NCBI GenBank assembly: GCA_029851415.1 | Contig: CM056742.1 | Location: 53,050,954-53,114,953, forward strand | DNA from: Eretmocerus hayati | Taxonomy: Eukaryota; Arthropoda; Insecta; Hymenoptera; Aphelinidae | Direction: 5' to 3' | DNA: 64,000 nucleotides | Shown: positions 33,233 through 44,496 of the stretch, piece by piece | Layout of the letters: the number at the start of each line of letters is the position of its first letter | Numbering within the stretch: position 1 is the first letter of the stretch | The notes under the pieces: model-generated | Told to the model about the DNA's origin: nothing | The model's input: the letters and a program-made list of their open reading frames with translations, nothing else | Database searches by the model: none | Translations under genes and position numbers: made by a program

Positions 33233-36192
33233 CCTAAGGATGTAATATAATTTATGAATTTCTGATATGTATGTATCACTTACGTTATCGCTTCATTGAT
33301 TGACCACCAGCTTACACGTGGAACTGATGGAAACGCAGATTTTGGATGACCCAATTTTGTGGCATGCCCAGTGAAGCATACACAATTGAGCTGATGATTT
33401 TGAACTGCAAAATGAACAATACGCCACGGCCAAGTCACAAAAGGCTTGGAGGCGGGAGCCTCGACGTGCGAATTTTGGGTCTCGAAGAAAAAACACGATC
33501 GCACACGGCCGAACGTTGCAAGCTCGGTAGTCACTGTGGAGGCGCTGCAGGTGGCCGCAGGAACTGCAGGCTGAGCTCGGCCACTGAAACACGTTTGCCG
33601 TGTCCATGACGTATCTTTGCCTGATTGCCTGCGGAGTGCGAGGTCCTGTCATTGCAACTCACTGATGAAAACCTCGGCAAGAATGGAACCGTCGGATTCT
33701 AGAATATGAGCTCGGCGTATTATAACGCACTGTCGAGTATTGATGAGAATATGAATATCATATAGAGCGATGATGGAGTTGGAAGAAAATACGGAGATAT
33801 TATTTGATCACATCGGTGATATATTTTGAGTGCATCGAGACAAGAATCTTAATACTTCATCGCATGGATTTCGAACTCGATAAAAAAATCTTTGAGAGAG
33901 TTGGAATAATATATTCTCTCAGTAGCAATGGATAATGTATTCATGCAATTTACGAACCACGCCAGATGTGTCGAGATTTTCATTAACATATTGCAGTCCG
34001 ATGCGCAAGTCATAACAATCTGTGAGATACAACGACAGGCGTTATCTTGCCGCAGATATTGCTCTATTCGATCATGCAATGCAAGGCATTTTAGTTCCCG
34101 GACCTCTCTCTCTTACTCATTGTATTAGAGACAGAGGTCGAGGAACTGAGCCCTCCCCCCCCCCCCCCCAAACCAAACTACATACTTGAATAAACCTTAT
34201 GAGCGTTCGTTCCGTTGCGGAGTGATCGGGCTCAACGTGCGATCAGCCTCATCAAGATCGAAGCATGATACCCTTCGCCTTCCGGGCACGCCACTCCATT
34301 ATGCTAGACAGCTTGGCACCGAACCCTCCTTTTTCTCCTCACGTTCTTTCTAATTTCTCGGCCAATCGTCGTACACAGTCAGCGGAAGTGCATTCATTTG
34401 TTTATCCATCATTGTTACTGCCCCCACCGATTCCGCGACGCCACTCGCCCGGTGTGCACGCGGAAACTCCATCACTCGTTCAACAGTGAATATCCTGGCA
34501 ACAACTGATCTCGTCCTATTGCTGAAGGTGACAATGGCGAACTAAATTTGCAGCGTCGCAACGAGTTCAACCTGGTGCTTCAGGGAGTTGAACATGAGCG
34601 GGCAGTGGTGGATGCGAACTACTCCCAGAGTACATCCCCAGAAATACGCCGCGGCATCTTTGACCGGGTGGCTCGCTAAATTGGGTATTTGCAGCGACCT
34701 GAAGTGCCTGGGTTGGTTATAGTTACAGGGGAGCAGCCATTATGGTTTATATGATGTGGAACAAATTATCGTCACTTGCCTTTTTCCCATTTTCACTATT
34801 TTCTTTCACTCATTCATTCAACGATCTGACGAGCTCGACTTTATTTGAACATTGAAAGCCTTTCGGTGACTTCATTTCTATACGAACGCGTACTTGCCGG
34901 TGACCATATTTACCGTGATTTTTTGTTGTTTCGCGTTATGAATCTGATCGAAAATGGACCTCCAACTATTTTGCGTTCAGCATCAGCATATTTGCCGGGA
35001 GCACGAGCTAACTCGCGATTCGCGAATCGTTTTCCTTTCCCATATATCAAGGTCACATCCGCATTTGTTTCTATTGCCGCGCGGAGGATTTTCCCGTCGC
35101 TCGAGTATTGGCATGTGGCTTTTGTGCTTAAATTTATCCATTGCTCTGGAAGATTATAATGGCGAGTAAAGTGCCGCTTGAGCCTACCTCACGAATTCCA
35201 CGTATCCAAGATTAATGTGACGAGCAAAAATCTTGCATGGTTCGATTGTTCATGCGGAAAAATCATGACGAAATGTCATAGATGATTCCAACTATTTTTC
35301 CAAATTCTCCTTTTCCTCTTTCTTCGAAGAATGCGTTGTGGATTGAGCCGCTCGAAATCTTTGCGCACGCCTGATGCCAAGACCAATCAGAGTCATCTAT
35401 CTATCTGCCTGTGCACCAAGGCCTCTACGAAATATGTCAGAGATGTGACTGCGTGTAGACAAGATAGTCCCTCAGCCATTCAGAAAAGTTGATTCATTGT
35501 AATAGAGCAGACATAGCTTGAAACAGTGTGGTTGCCTTCAGACGAACAAATGAGAGCAATCAAGCAACAGGCATAATACTCATGATGATTTGAGAAGCCT
35601 TAGAGATATTGAATTGTATAGTCTGCTCAGGAATTGCTGATTCACATTGGTGAGTCTATTTCAATTATATGCTATCACCAATATGTATATTGTTGACCAA
35701 TAGTCAAGAGATTTCAGACGAGTCATTTGTTAGAAGCAAAGATCCTTTGCTCTCTATAGCTGAGAAAGCGAGGTGCTAATTTTGTGAAGACTGGATTAGT
35801 CGATATTCTCACCACTCTCTAGTTTAATCACTAAAATTGTTTTACAATAAGTTTCAGGACCTACTTGCTTTGCTACTTGATCCAATACTAACTTTTTGAA
35901 ATGCTATTCTAATAAAGAAGGTTTCACCTCATATTTAGTTTACGACAGCTGTTGGGAAAGCGAATAGCACTTTACCAAATTAGAATCAGAAATGAAATTT
36001 ATTCCAACAGAAGGTATTGATAGACTTCTTCTTGTAGCATGTGAGTGATCCACGACAATTGATCACGTATTCATTACCGTGATAGCAATGAGTGACTGGA
36101 GAATTATTTATTGCAATGACACCGGTTTGTCACAGATATTATTTGTTATCATCTAACTTGGGCCGTTCCTGTACTTTTCTAACTTTTTCATC
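33233..36192. other. 3-kb interval without a recognisable gene
   Basis: A GC-richer block at 33300-33620 and another at 34220-34700 have protein-like composition. At 34548-34679 a 43-codon frame reads FNLVLQGVEHERAVVDANYS and IRRGIFDRVAR before a stop, but I recognise no family. A C14 run lies at 34147-34169. The rest (34850-36190) is AT-rich and featureless to me. Confidence 0.35.
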
Positions 36193-36288
36193 AGATGAGC
36201 CAGGGTAGACCTAAGCTCTGCTTGTTGAGAACCAGTGAATTAGATAGACACAACAAACGAGGAATGTAGACAACTCAGCTGGGCACGA
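36193..36288. repeat. ~95-bp repeat, inverted copy at 45948-46034
   Basis: GATGAGCCAGGGTAGACCTA, then AGCTCTGCTTGTTGAGAACC and AGTGAATTAGA, recur as the reverse complement at 45948-46034 with a handful of differences. The two copies bracket the LINE pile-up between them. Confidence 0.85.
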
Positions 36289-36297
36289 CTGTCTCTC

Positions 36298-37796
36298 TTT
36301 TTTTTTTTTTTTTTAAGGTGGTTGTAGGGCAAATACGCTGCGACGTACGAAGGAGAGGCACCGGTCAGCCAAACACGGCTGGCCAGCACCTCCCCAACAG
36401 TCCCGGGCTGGAATCCGCATCGATACGGCCATCCGAACCGGGTAAACCCTCTCTTCCTTCTCCGTTGGCGCCGGCCATTGGACAAGGGAGAGATCCACCA
36501 ACTTACCAATCCGGCCCCGGCACCGCGTGAGCATTACTTCAGGGCCGGCGGCGTCTCGCGCTCAGGATCGAGCGTCTCTCTTCTCACGACTCGCAGGTGT
36601 TGTTTCCCTCTCTTCGATCTTCTTCCATCTCTTCATTCTTCATCTTCTTTCTTCTCTCTTCTTTCTTCTCTCTTCCCTCTTCAGTGCATCAGATTCCTCC
36701 TGGAATCATTTGGGCCTCTTCTGTTTCAATCGGCAGAGTCACTGTGATTCGCCTGCTTCGAGGCGCCTTACTTCCCTCTCTTTCTCCTCTTTGCGGGTCA
36801 TCACCAGCTTGATGTATCCGGTGAGTCTATCCCATGTCTCCTGGTTGCGGAGCAAGTACGGGACGAGATTCTCAGGTGTTAGTTGAGCACCCAGCCATTC
36901 ATCCAGCTCGGCGCGCTCTCTCCGGGTGTTGCTGCACTTGAACAGGGCATGTTCGGCGTCATCCCATTCGTCCCCGCATGACTGACATGCTGGGGTCGTC
37001 CTCTTCTTGAACCTGGTTAGATAGGAACCGAAGCAACCATGATCGCTCAGTGCCTGCGTCGTCCAGTAGTCCATCTCTCCGTGGGTGCGTTCCGCCCACT
37101 TGGCTACGTCACGGATCAGCCGGTGCGTCCATCTGCCGTTTGCAAATGGCGAATCCCACTCAGTTTGCCAATGCTCAAGGGTGGTTTCCTTCTCGTTGTC
37201 GCGGATGATCTCCTTCATCGTCGGAGTGAGTACTCGTTCGGCTCCGATCACTTTCTGGCGGTCCCAGATCCTCACTCGCTCCGCGACGAGCAAGTGGATG
37301 GGCGGAGTACTCGCCAATACGTAAGCCGCATCTCCTGACACAGTGCGGTAGGCACGGATACTCCTCAGGGCCGCTCTTCGGTGGACAGGCCCCATTCTCT
37401 TCTCGATGATGGTCTTCTCTACTCTCTTCCCCCACACGGGTGCACCGTACAGCATGATGGAGGTAGTGACGGTGTTGAGAAGTGCGCGCCTCTTTTCCTT
37501 GGGTCCTCCGATATTCGGCATAAGCCGCTGGAGCGCCGCACCGACCCTGCTCGCCTTCTGGGTGGCTTCCTGGATGTGCTTCTTGAACGACCACTTGTCA
37601 TCGAGCCATACACCGAGGTATTTCAGCTCTGTCTTCCGTGGAATCTCTTGCCCGTTGATATGAAACCGGGGTAGGTCAAACTTCCTACGCCTTGTGACCA
37701 CGATTGCTTCGCACTTCTTGACAGCGAGCTCCAGAAGCCTGCTAATCATCCACTCGTAGACTCGGGCCAGCGCTTCGTTCGCGCGTCTACCCAACA

Positions 37797-37800
<4 letters not shown>
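36298..37800 (-). mobile_element. R1-clade LINE, copy A, 5'-truncated
   Basis: On the minus strand the element begins against the TC/GA array at 37801 and ends with ACAACCACCTT plus 17 A, followed by GAGAGAC (36297-36291). Its 3' untranslated part (about 36315-36738) contains AGCCGTGTTTGGCTGACCGG, shared with copy C. It starts downstream of the RT catalytic motif, so more than half of ORF2 is missing. Confidence 0.85.
36739..37797 (-). pseudogene. R1-clade LINE ORF2 C-terminal region (intact frame, truncated element)
   Basis: The 352-codon frame begins just after the RT active site (GRRANEALARVYEWMISRLL) and continues through LPRFHINGQEIPRKTELKYL and SIMLYGAPVW. It ends with a CCHC-type knuckle, CQSCGDEWDDAEHALFKC, followed by LLRNQETWDRLTGYIKLVM. 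The knuckle near the C-terminus and the preceding YRTVSGDAAYVLAS...PP segment are characteristic of the R1/TRAS/Waldo group, which is largely confined to arthropods. No stop interrupts the frame, but without RT and endonuclease it cannot move itself. Confidence 0.9.

Positions 37801-37833
<33 letters not shown>
37801..37833. repeat. (TC)n microsatellite between two R1-clade LINEs
   Basis: About 16 CT units. The 5' end of copy A abuts it on one side and the 3' end of copy B on the other. Both elements are on the minus strand. Confidence 0.97.
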
Positions 37834-37836
<3 letters not shown>

Positions 37837-38224
37837 CAGGTGGTTCTAGGGGTATACGCTGCGACGTAGCTATAGAGAGGTTCCGGACGGACGATCTCGC
37901 TTGGCCGATACTTCTCAGAGCTTCCGGGCTGGAATCCGCATCGATACGGCCATCCCAACCGGGTGAACCCTCTCTCCCTTTCCCATTGGCGCTGGCGATC
38001 GGACAAGGCAGAGATCCACTAACTTACCAATCCGGCACCGCGTGAGCATTTCGTCAGGGCCGGCGGCGTCTCGCGCTCAGGATCGAGCGTCTCTCTTCTC
38101 AAGCCTCGCAGGTGTTGTTTCTCCTTCTTCAATCTTCTCTCTTCTTTCTTCCCTCTTCAGTGCATCATGTTCCTCCTGGAACCATTTGGACCTCTTCTGT
38201 TTGGATTCGCAGACTCACTGTGAT

Positions 38225-39825
38225 TCGCCTGCTCCGAGGCGCCTTACTTCCCTCTCTTTCTCCTCCTTACGGGTCATCACCAGCTTGATGTATCCGGTGA
38301 TTCCATCCCATGTCTCCTGGTTGCGGAGCAAGTACGGGGCGGGATTTCCAGGTGTTGGTTGAGCTCCCAGCCATTCATCCAGCTCGGCGCGCTCTCTCCC
38401 AGTGTCACTGCACTTGAACAGGGCATGCTCAGCGTCATCCCAGTTGTCTCCGAATGACTGACTTGCTGGGGATGTCCTCTTCTTGAACCGGGTCAGATTG
38501 TCACCGGAGTAATCGTGGTCACTCAGTGTCTGCGTTGTCCAGTAATCTATCTCTCCGTGGGTGCGTTCCGTCTATCTGGCTACGTCACGGATCAGCCGGT
38601 GCGTCCATCTGCCATTTGCGAATGGCCAATCGCACTCAGATTCCCACTGCTCAAGGGTGGTTCCTTCTCGTTGTCGCGGATGATCTCTTTCATCGTTGGG
38701 GTGAGCACACTTTCGGCTCCAATCACTTTTTGCCGGTCCCAGACTGGCTGCGTCTACATGAGACTGAATCAGCTCAGATTCTTGTCCGTGCAGACGAGAA
38801 AACGATAAAACAGAGCACAAAAAGAGTGCTGTTTTATCGATTATCCTTCCGCACGAGCAAAAATCGGCGCTGAATCCGCGCTGAGTCAGTCTCATATAGA
38901 CGCAGCCATTCTCACTCGCTCCGCGACAAGCGAGTGGATGGGTGGCGTCCTCGCCAACACGCAACCAGCGTCTCCTGACACGGTGCGGTAGGCACGAATG
39001 CTCTTCAGAGACGCTCTGCGGCGGACAGGCTTCATCCTCTTCTCGATGACGGCCTTCTCTACTCTCTTGACCCACACGGTTGCACCGTAGAGCATGATGG
39101 AAGCGCTCACGGCGTTGAGCAGCTTGCTCCTTTTCTGTTTCGGTCCTCCGATGTTCGGCATCAGCCGCTGAAGTGCTGCACCGACCCTGCTCGTCTTCTG
39201 GGTGGTTTCCTGGATGTGCTTCTTAAACGACCACTTGTCGTCAAGCCATGCGCCGAGGTATTTCCTCTCTTTCTCGCGTGGGATCTCTTGCCCGTTGATG
39301 AAAAAACGGGGTAAGTCAAATTTCCTGCGTCTTGTGACCACGATCACCACGCACTTCTTGACAGCAAGCTCCAGGAGCCTGCTGATCATCCATTCGTAGA
39401 CTCGGGTCAGCGCCTCGTCTGCGCGTTCACCCAAGAGTTCCTCGTTGTCGGCCCAGACAATGAGTCCTGCGTCGTCCACGAAAGCCACTCTTATCCTTCT
39501 TCTGGCAATTCAATAGACAGTAACCTGTCGTACTGGGTGTTCCAGTTGAACGGCCCGGAAACCGATCCCTGTCCAATTCCGACGGACAGTTCCCGAATCT
39601 CTTGTCCCTCATCGGTGTCGTACACGAAGGTCCTGTTCCGCAGATAGTCACTCGTGACGGCCAGTAGATAGGGGGGCACTTTACCTGCTCAGGATTGATA
39701 GACTCGCTCCCAGCTCGCGCAGTTGAACGCGTTCTTCATGTCCAACGCGATGATGGCACAGAATCCTCCTCCTCCTTGGTATGGGTTCTCTACCGACGCT
39801 TGAACCCGTTCTTGAACCTCCTCGA
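38225..39825 (-). pseudogene. R1-clade LINE ORF2 (copy B), broken
   Basis: Reading down the minus strand, 39825-39690 holds CAIIALDMKNAFNCASW (RT motif A). 39679-39491 holds DYLRNRTFVYDTDEGQEIRE and then GQGSV, where GVPQGSV is expected. 39488-38912 holds AFVDDAGLIVWADNEELL (FxDD active site) and the post-RT region. The C-terminal part (38740-38225) is in other frames with stops. The frame changes, the insertion and the altered motif B all show it is dead. Confidence 0.85.
38745..38908. mobile_element. 164-bp palindromic MITE inside the R1-clade LINE
   Basis: The ends are TGGCTGCGTCTACATGAGAC and its inverse GTCTCATATAGACGCAGCCA. Nearly the whole element folds on itself; the centre is CGATAAAACAG / CTGTTTTATCG. 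The uninterrupted sequence is seen in copy A (near 37260: GGTCCCAGATCCTCACTCGC), so the insertion point is exact to within a few bases. I could not define a clear target duplication, so the superfamily is open. Confidence 0.85.

Positions 39826-39828
<3 letters not shown>

Positions 39829-39900
<72 letters not shown>
39829..39900. repeat. (TC)n microsatellite, ~72 bp
   Basis: A pure CT run. R1-clade copy B ends into it on the left and a short plus-strand LINE 3' end follows directly on the right. Confidence 0.98.
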
Positions 39901-39902
<2 letters not shown>

Positions 39903-39955
39903 CCATACGGTCCTCGTGACCATGGCATAATAAATCTATTAATCAATCAATCAAT
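39901..39955 (+). mobile_element. Very short LINE 3' end (55 bp) inside TC microsatellite
   Basis: TGCCATACGGTCCTCGTGAC and CATGGCA form a stem-loop. Then comes AATAAATC and a (AATC)n tail, after which TC sequence resumes (TTTCTCTCTC). The same 3' end follows a longer LINE at 45589-45638. Because TC flanks both sides, it marks an insertion of an extremely 5'-truncated LINE into the array. Confidence 0.75.
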
Positions 39956-39973
39956 TTCTCTCTCAACTGTAAC

Positions 39974-40863
39974 ATGGCCATATACGATTTCAAATCTGAA
40001 TATATCCATAAAGCCTTACGTGATTACTCACTTCACTTGGTTCCATCTGATCCCACGCATCACACTTTGAATGCTGAGAGACAGTCCTCTCACACATGGA
40101 TCGATTTATTCATTGTTAGCTTGCTTGATGACGTTGTTGACTATTCTAAGTCAGATGCACCTCTTTCAATCGGACATGACCGGATTGATCTCAAATTCCA
40201 ATTCACGAAGACCACGAGAGAGCCGAAACTTGTAACTAGGAGGAACTTTAAACATTTCAGTCTGGAACGTTATCTCGATGATTTGATACTCAACTTTGCT
40301 TCCTTCCCATGAAATGCAAGTCTTTACGACAAAATAGCCATTTTCAACCAGTCAATCTTTTCTGCCCTCGACCAATCAGCTCCTTAACATATACCATTAC
40401 CGCTCGAATTGAACCCTGGGTTAACAACGATATTTGTACTTTAATGAAAGAACGTGACTCCCTCCATAAGAAGGCGCGTAGTACTGAGTGTCCTGTACTG
40501 AAACAACGATACCGAACACTCAGATCCCAAGTCCAGAAACTACTACGAAAGGCCAAGAACCAATATTACTCGTCCCAAATTGCCATCTCTCAGAGCTCCA
40601 ACAGGCTATGGAGTACCCTCAACGGACTAGGCATAGTCAACTCCCGTTCCCTCTCTCCTTCCCAAACCTTCTCTCCTGAAGCAATTAATGCCCATTTCGC
40701 CTCTATTTCCAAACCTTCTCCCACGCCTCTAATTAACTATCATTACCATCAACTCAGTCACCAACCTCATGTCAACATTCCCTTATTTTCACTGTCACCA
40801 ACCAACCAAAACGAGGTCCTGAGTATCATTCGCTCGCTAAAAATCAAAAAGTTCTGGCATTGA
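39974..40863 (+). pseudogene. LINE ORF2, end of endonuclease and linker
   Basis: The segment 39974-40312 carries HHTLNAERQSSHTWIDLFIV and SDAPLSIGHDRIDL, the C-terminal endonuclease strands with an SDH-like motif changed to GHD. The segment 40309-40863 is the basic linker (ARSTECPVLKQRYRTLRSQV, KAKNQYYSSQIAIS) and the run-up to the reverse transcriptase. A one-base shift separates the two, and another (near 40860) separates the linker from the RT block. Confidence 0.75.
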
Positions 40864-42380
40864 TCATTTCAGTCCAGAATCTGCTCACGTCTTGTCCAAT
40901 CATTCTTGAACCCCTCACTGATATTTTCAGTTCAAGTATTGAGGATGCGTCTTTTCCTGAACTCTGGAAGCGCACACTTATTACTCCTATTCCTAGAACG
41001 AATAATCTCATAGACTTATCGGACCTGAGACCCATAGCAAAGCTTTCTGAGTGCTCAAAAATTCTTGAAAAGGTAGTCTCAGACCAGCTGAAACAATTTA
41101 TCGAAGATTATGAACTTCTTGACCCTTGTCAAGCTGGTTTCCGAGAGGGTCACAGCACTCAGACTGATTTGCTAGGGGTCCTAGATGATGTGCGCAAGGG
41201 AATAGACCAGTCAGTGTACACGATTCTCGTACTTTCCGACTTTTCCAAAGCTTTCGACGAAATCCCGCATCAAATTTTAATCCAAAAACTCCGTTCCTTC
41301 AATGTGAGTGATCATACTACACGGTGGTTTCTGTCGTACCTTGCAGACCGCTGCCAAGCAGTCATTCATGATGGTGGAACGGTATCAGACTGGCTCAATA
41401 CAACTGCAGGGGTCCCCCAAGGCTCAGTCTTGGGTCCCCTCTTGTTCTCCATCTTCATCAATGACCTGCCGAAAGTTCTGTGCTATACACGGTACATGAT
41501 TTATGCCGATGATACCCAGATTCACAGAAGTTGCCACCGGTACGAGCTCAAGGAAGCTCTCAAATTGGTTGAGAAAGATTCTGACGCGATCCAGGCATAG
41601 GCCATCATGAATGGACTTAGCTTGAATCTCAAGAAGACAAAAGTCATGATCCTCGGTAGCAATGAAAACCTCCGTCTCTTGAATTTAGATGACCTATCAC
41701 CCATTACAATTAGTGGCACTTCAATTGACTTTGTGACCGAAACTAAGAACCTTGGAATTTGGCTTACTTCCGATCTTAACTGGCAGAAACAAGTATCATC
41801 TATTTGTCAGCGCGTCTTTGGCACTCTCCGTCAACTGCGTCCCCATCAACACGCCCTCTCATTTTCTCTCCGCAAATCGCTCGTTCAATCACTCATCCTC
41901 CCTGACTTTGACTATGCCTGCCTTGTTTATTATGATCTAACCGAGGGACAAAACCTCAGGCTCCAGTGGGCCCAAAACGCGTGTACTCGCTTCGTGTTTG
42001 GAAATATCCCTTGGAGAGATCATGTTACCCCCTATCGCAAGCGCCTAGGGTGGCTCACGGTAAAAGCTCGACGAGAGTACTTCCTAGCTAGCTCTCTGTA
42101 TCAGATCCTTCAAACCCATAAACCTTTGTATCTGGCTAAAAACATCGTTGAAGTATGCAATACAAGTCTTCAGAGATCTGCCCGTCTCCAGACTGGAGAC
42201 CTTGTAGTTCCCAAATGTCACACATCGTCTTTGCAAAACGCTTTTTACGTGAACGCCTCTCATTATTGGTATAAGTTACCCCCTGCTATTTCCACCATGC
42301 CTCGCTCAACGTCCCTGAAGAATTTTAAAAAGTGCTTACTTCTATACCTTCTCGATCTTGATACGAATAGTGACGTATAA
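40860..42380 (+). pseudogene. LINE ORF2, reverse transcriptase and C-terminal region
   Basis: The segment 40860-41600 contains IDLSDLRPIAKLSECSKILE, FSDFSKAFDEIPHQ, GVPQGSVLGPLLFSIFINDL and IYADDTQIH, so all RT catalytic motifs are present. A TAG at 41598 is followed within the same frame by GLSLNLKKTKVMILGSNENL (41607-42380) and the C-terminal FDYACLVYYDLTEGQNLRLQ. The frame is the same across the stop, so a single nonsense codon separates them. The upstream frameshifts also inactivate the copy. Confidence 0.9.
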
Positions 42381-42405
42381 CATCTTGTATCGTGTGCATG
42401 TTTAA

Positions 42406-43237
42406 CCCTTGGCTGTCCCTGTAGGGTGCATTACACCCCAGGCCTATCCATGAGTACGCCACGCGCGTAATTCGAAGTTTCCCGGGCTCAGAGTGACATT
42501 TGTTGGTAGTCAAGATGTGCCACTTACCGACCGTGCACATAGCGCCAGTTTTGGCGCGCGTGTCACTCCGCAACAGCCAAGCAAAACGGCCGTGGGGTTC
42601 AACACACCCCAGCGCGCCAGCTATGCGCGCTATTCTTGAGTGCATTTTGAATGCAATAATAAATTATTGCAAAAATTGCAAAAAAGTCCTTTCCACTGAA
42701 AATATTCTAGAGGGCGTAATTTTCAATGGAATGAGCTGAAATTTCAACTGAGTTATCTCAAGATCAAGTAGATATGAGAAAAGAATAGTCCAGTGGTCAA
42801 TCTTTCAATGGAGGTCTTCTTTCTTGCATATTAGGTGGGAATAAAATTTCTCAATCCATGCGTCGAAATATGTCAGAATAAATACCTTTTTTTCGAAATT
42901 TACCCTCGCGCTATTTTTTCCTTGAATTGACCTCATCTCGAGATGACTCGGGTAAAATTTCAGCTCATTTGGATGAAAATTGCGCCGTTCACAATTTTTT
43001 CTGTGAAAAAGGTGGTTTTTTGCATTTTTTTGGACATTTGTATTCCTTGGAATTTTTCATTTGACCTTGAAGATTATCTGGCTACATTGGCTCATGAAAA
43101 ACATATCAAAGAAGCTACAAAAAAATTCTGAAGTCTAAATATTCAATATAATAGCTACAGCATCAATTTTTTGACTGGGGTGCAATGAACCCCAGTCAGC
43201 CAGCTATGTTATTTGGCGGAGCGGCGCCAGCTAAGGG
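42406..43237. mobile_element. Non-autonomous piggyBac-type element, 832 bp, TTAA duplication
   Basis: TTAA at 42402-42405 and 43238-43241 flank it. The termini are CCCTTGGCTG and, inverted, CCCTTAGCTGGC. Subterminal palindromes of the form GGGTGCATTACACCCC recur (42426-42441, near 42595 and near 43178), as in many piggyBac MITEs. The interior is AT-rich without a transposase frame. It sits in the 3' untranslated region of the LINE at 39962-43487 and so is younger than that LINE. Confidence 0.85.
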
Positions 43238-43790
43238 TTAAACCAAATGTTGAATACTTTTAACCTGTTTTCGGGGTAAGGATCAAAACTATCACATGCT
43301 CATATCATGTTACCTCACGACGTGATCCTCACATATGTATTATATTTTTATCTGTTTTTGTATTTTAAATCTTATATTTTTGAATTTTATATCTATATGA
43401 ATCCTATATATTTTATATACTTTATGTACCATTCATGTGCCCCATGGGACCCATTGTCCCCGGGTGAATAAACCAAATCAATCAATCAATCTCTCCATCT
43501 AACTCTTCTGTTTCTCAAATGAGCTTTACTTGCAATTCTCCCATTATATCACCGTGGTATCAAATATACGAAAATTTATTCTCTGAGTTACACCCTGTTT
43601 AATTTTACATGAATATGAAATCAAGTGGGTATCTACCTACCTGAAAAGTGTCTGTGAATTGAACAAACTGGAAGAAATTGAATGAACTTGATTATTCTGG
43701 AGCTTTAAATACTCTATCATCTTTGATTTTCAACATAGTTATGAAATTCGGTAACTGAGCAAATAATGTTACTCATACATATCACATTGA

Positions 43791-44328
43791 TTAGACCGGG
43801 AGCTCGTGAACTTCTTTGTGACATATTTCATAAAGGCTGGAAAGGTACTTAAAATGTTGTCCTTGATGTACCTAACCTAAACCCACCGTCAGTCCTCTCA
43901 GCGCCTGGGCGTTTTTGTAAAATTAAATTTTCAAATAATTTTTTCGACCAACTCATGTGCTATATGACTTAAAATCTGAATCTATCATCCCTGAAAGTTT
44001 CAGATTTTAATAAATATAGCACACCAACTTGTCAACATTGAATATTGAACGAAGGGCTGACGCAAAACGCCCAGTCTGCGGAGGCGCTGACGGTTGATTT
44101 CGATCATTTTGGATCGTGATTTATCATCCCTGAAAGATTCAGATTTTAGGTCATATAGCACATGAGTTGGTCGAAAAAATTATTTGAAAATTTAATTTAA
44201 AAAAAACGCCCAGACGCCGAGAGGGCTGACGGTGGGTTTAGGTTAGGTACACCAAGGACAACATTTTAAGTAACTTGTCGACCTTCATGAAATGTGGCAC
44301 AAAAAAAGTTCACCAGCTCCCGGTCTAA
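43791..44328. mobile_element. Fold-back element, 538 bp
   Basis: TTAGACCGGGAGCT at the left end pairs with AGCTCCCGGTCTAA at the right. Inner blocks match too (CCTAACCTAAACCCACCGTC / GACGGTGGGTTTAGGTTAGG; TTTCGACCAACTCATGTGCT / AGCACATGAGTTGGTCGAAA). Near the centre is a direct repeat of TTATCATCCCTGAAAG. No ORF. Confidence 0.8.
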
Positions 44329-44339
44329 ATCTATTTCTT

Positions 44340-44454
44340 TATATATCATACTCTTTTACTATATATTATTATATTATTATGTATATTTTATCTCTACCTG
44401 TACCATATGGGGTAATACCCCAAGGTACCAAATAAAAACTAATCTCATCTAATC

Positions 44455-44460
<6 letters not shown>
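44340..44460 (+). mobile_element. LINE 3' end with GGTACC stem-loop and (AATCT)n tail
   Basis: CTGTACCATATGGGGTAATA and CCCCAAGGTACC form a strong hairpin. AATAAAAAC follows, then ATCT-rich repeats running straight into the (CT)n array. It is the plus-strand counterpart of 30702-30830. Confidence 0.65.

Positions 44461-44495
<35 letters not shown>
44461..44495. repeat. (CT)n microsatellite
   Basis: A pure CT run between the 3' tail of one LINE and the truncated 5' end of the next, both on the plus strand. Confidence 0.97.

Positions 44496-44496
<1 letters not shown>

Larger units (their letters stand above)
37834..39828 (-). mobile_element. R1-clade LINE, copy B, 5'-truncated, with a nested MITE
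   Basis: A second minus-strand copy, collinear with copy A but longer at the 5' side. It reaches into the RT domain before stopping at the (TC)n array at 39829. Its 3' end is ACCACCTGAAAAGAGAGA. A 164-bp palindromic insertion interrupts it at 38745-38908. It shares most of its length with copy A and copy C. Confidence 0.85.
39962..43487 (+). mobile_element. CR1/Jockey-group LINE, plus strand
   Basis: From the C-terminal endonuclease to a 3' end with CATGTGCCCCATGGGACCC, GTGAATAAACC and a (AATC)n tail followed by TCTCC. The 5' side begins next to TTTCTCTCTC. The 3' untranslated region is interrupted by a TTAA piggyBac MITE (42406-43237). Confidence 0.8.

Noticed and set aside
39681..39946. 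Arg-Glu repeat protein on the minus strand at the TC array
   Set aside because: A translation through the microsatellite. Only its C-terminal CAIIALDMKNAFNCASW part is real LINE RT and is annotated as such.
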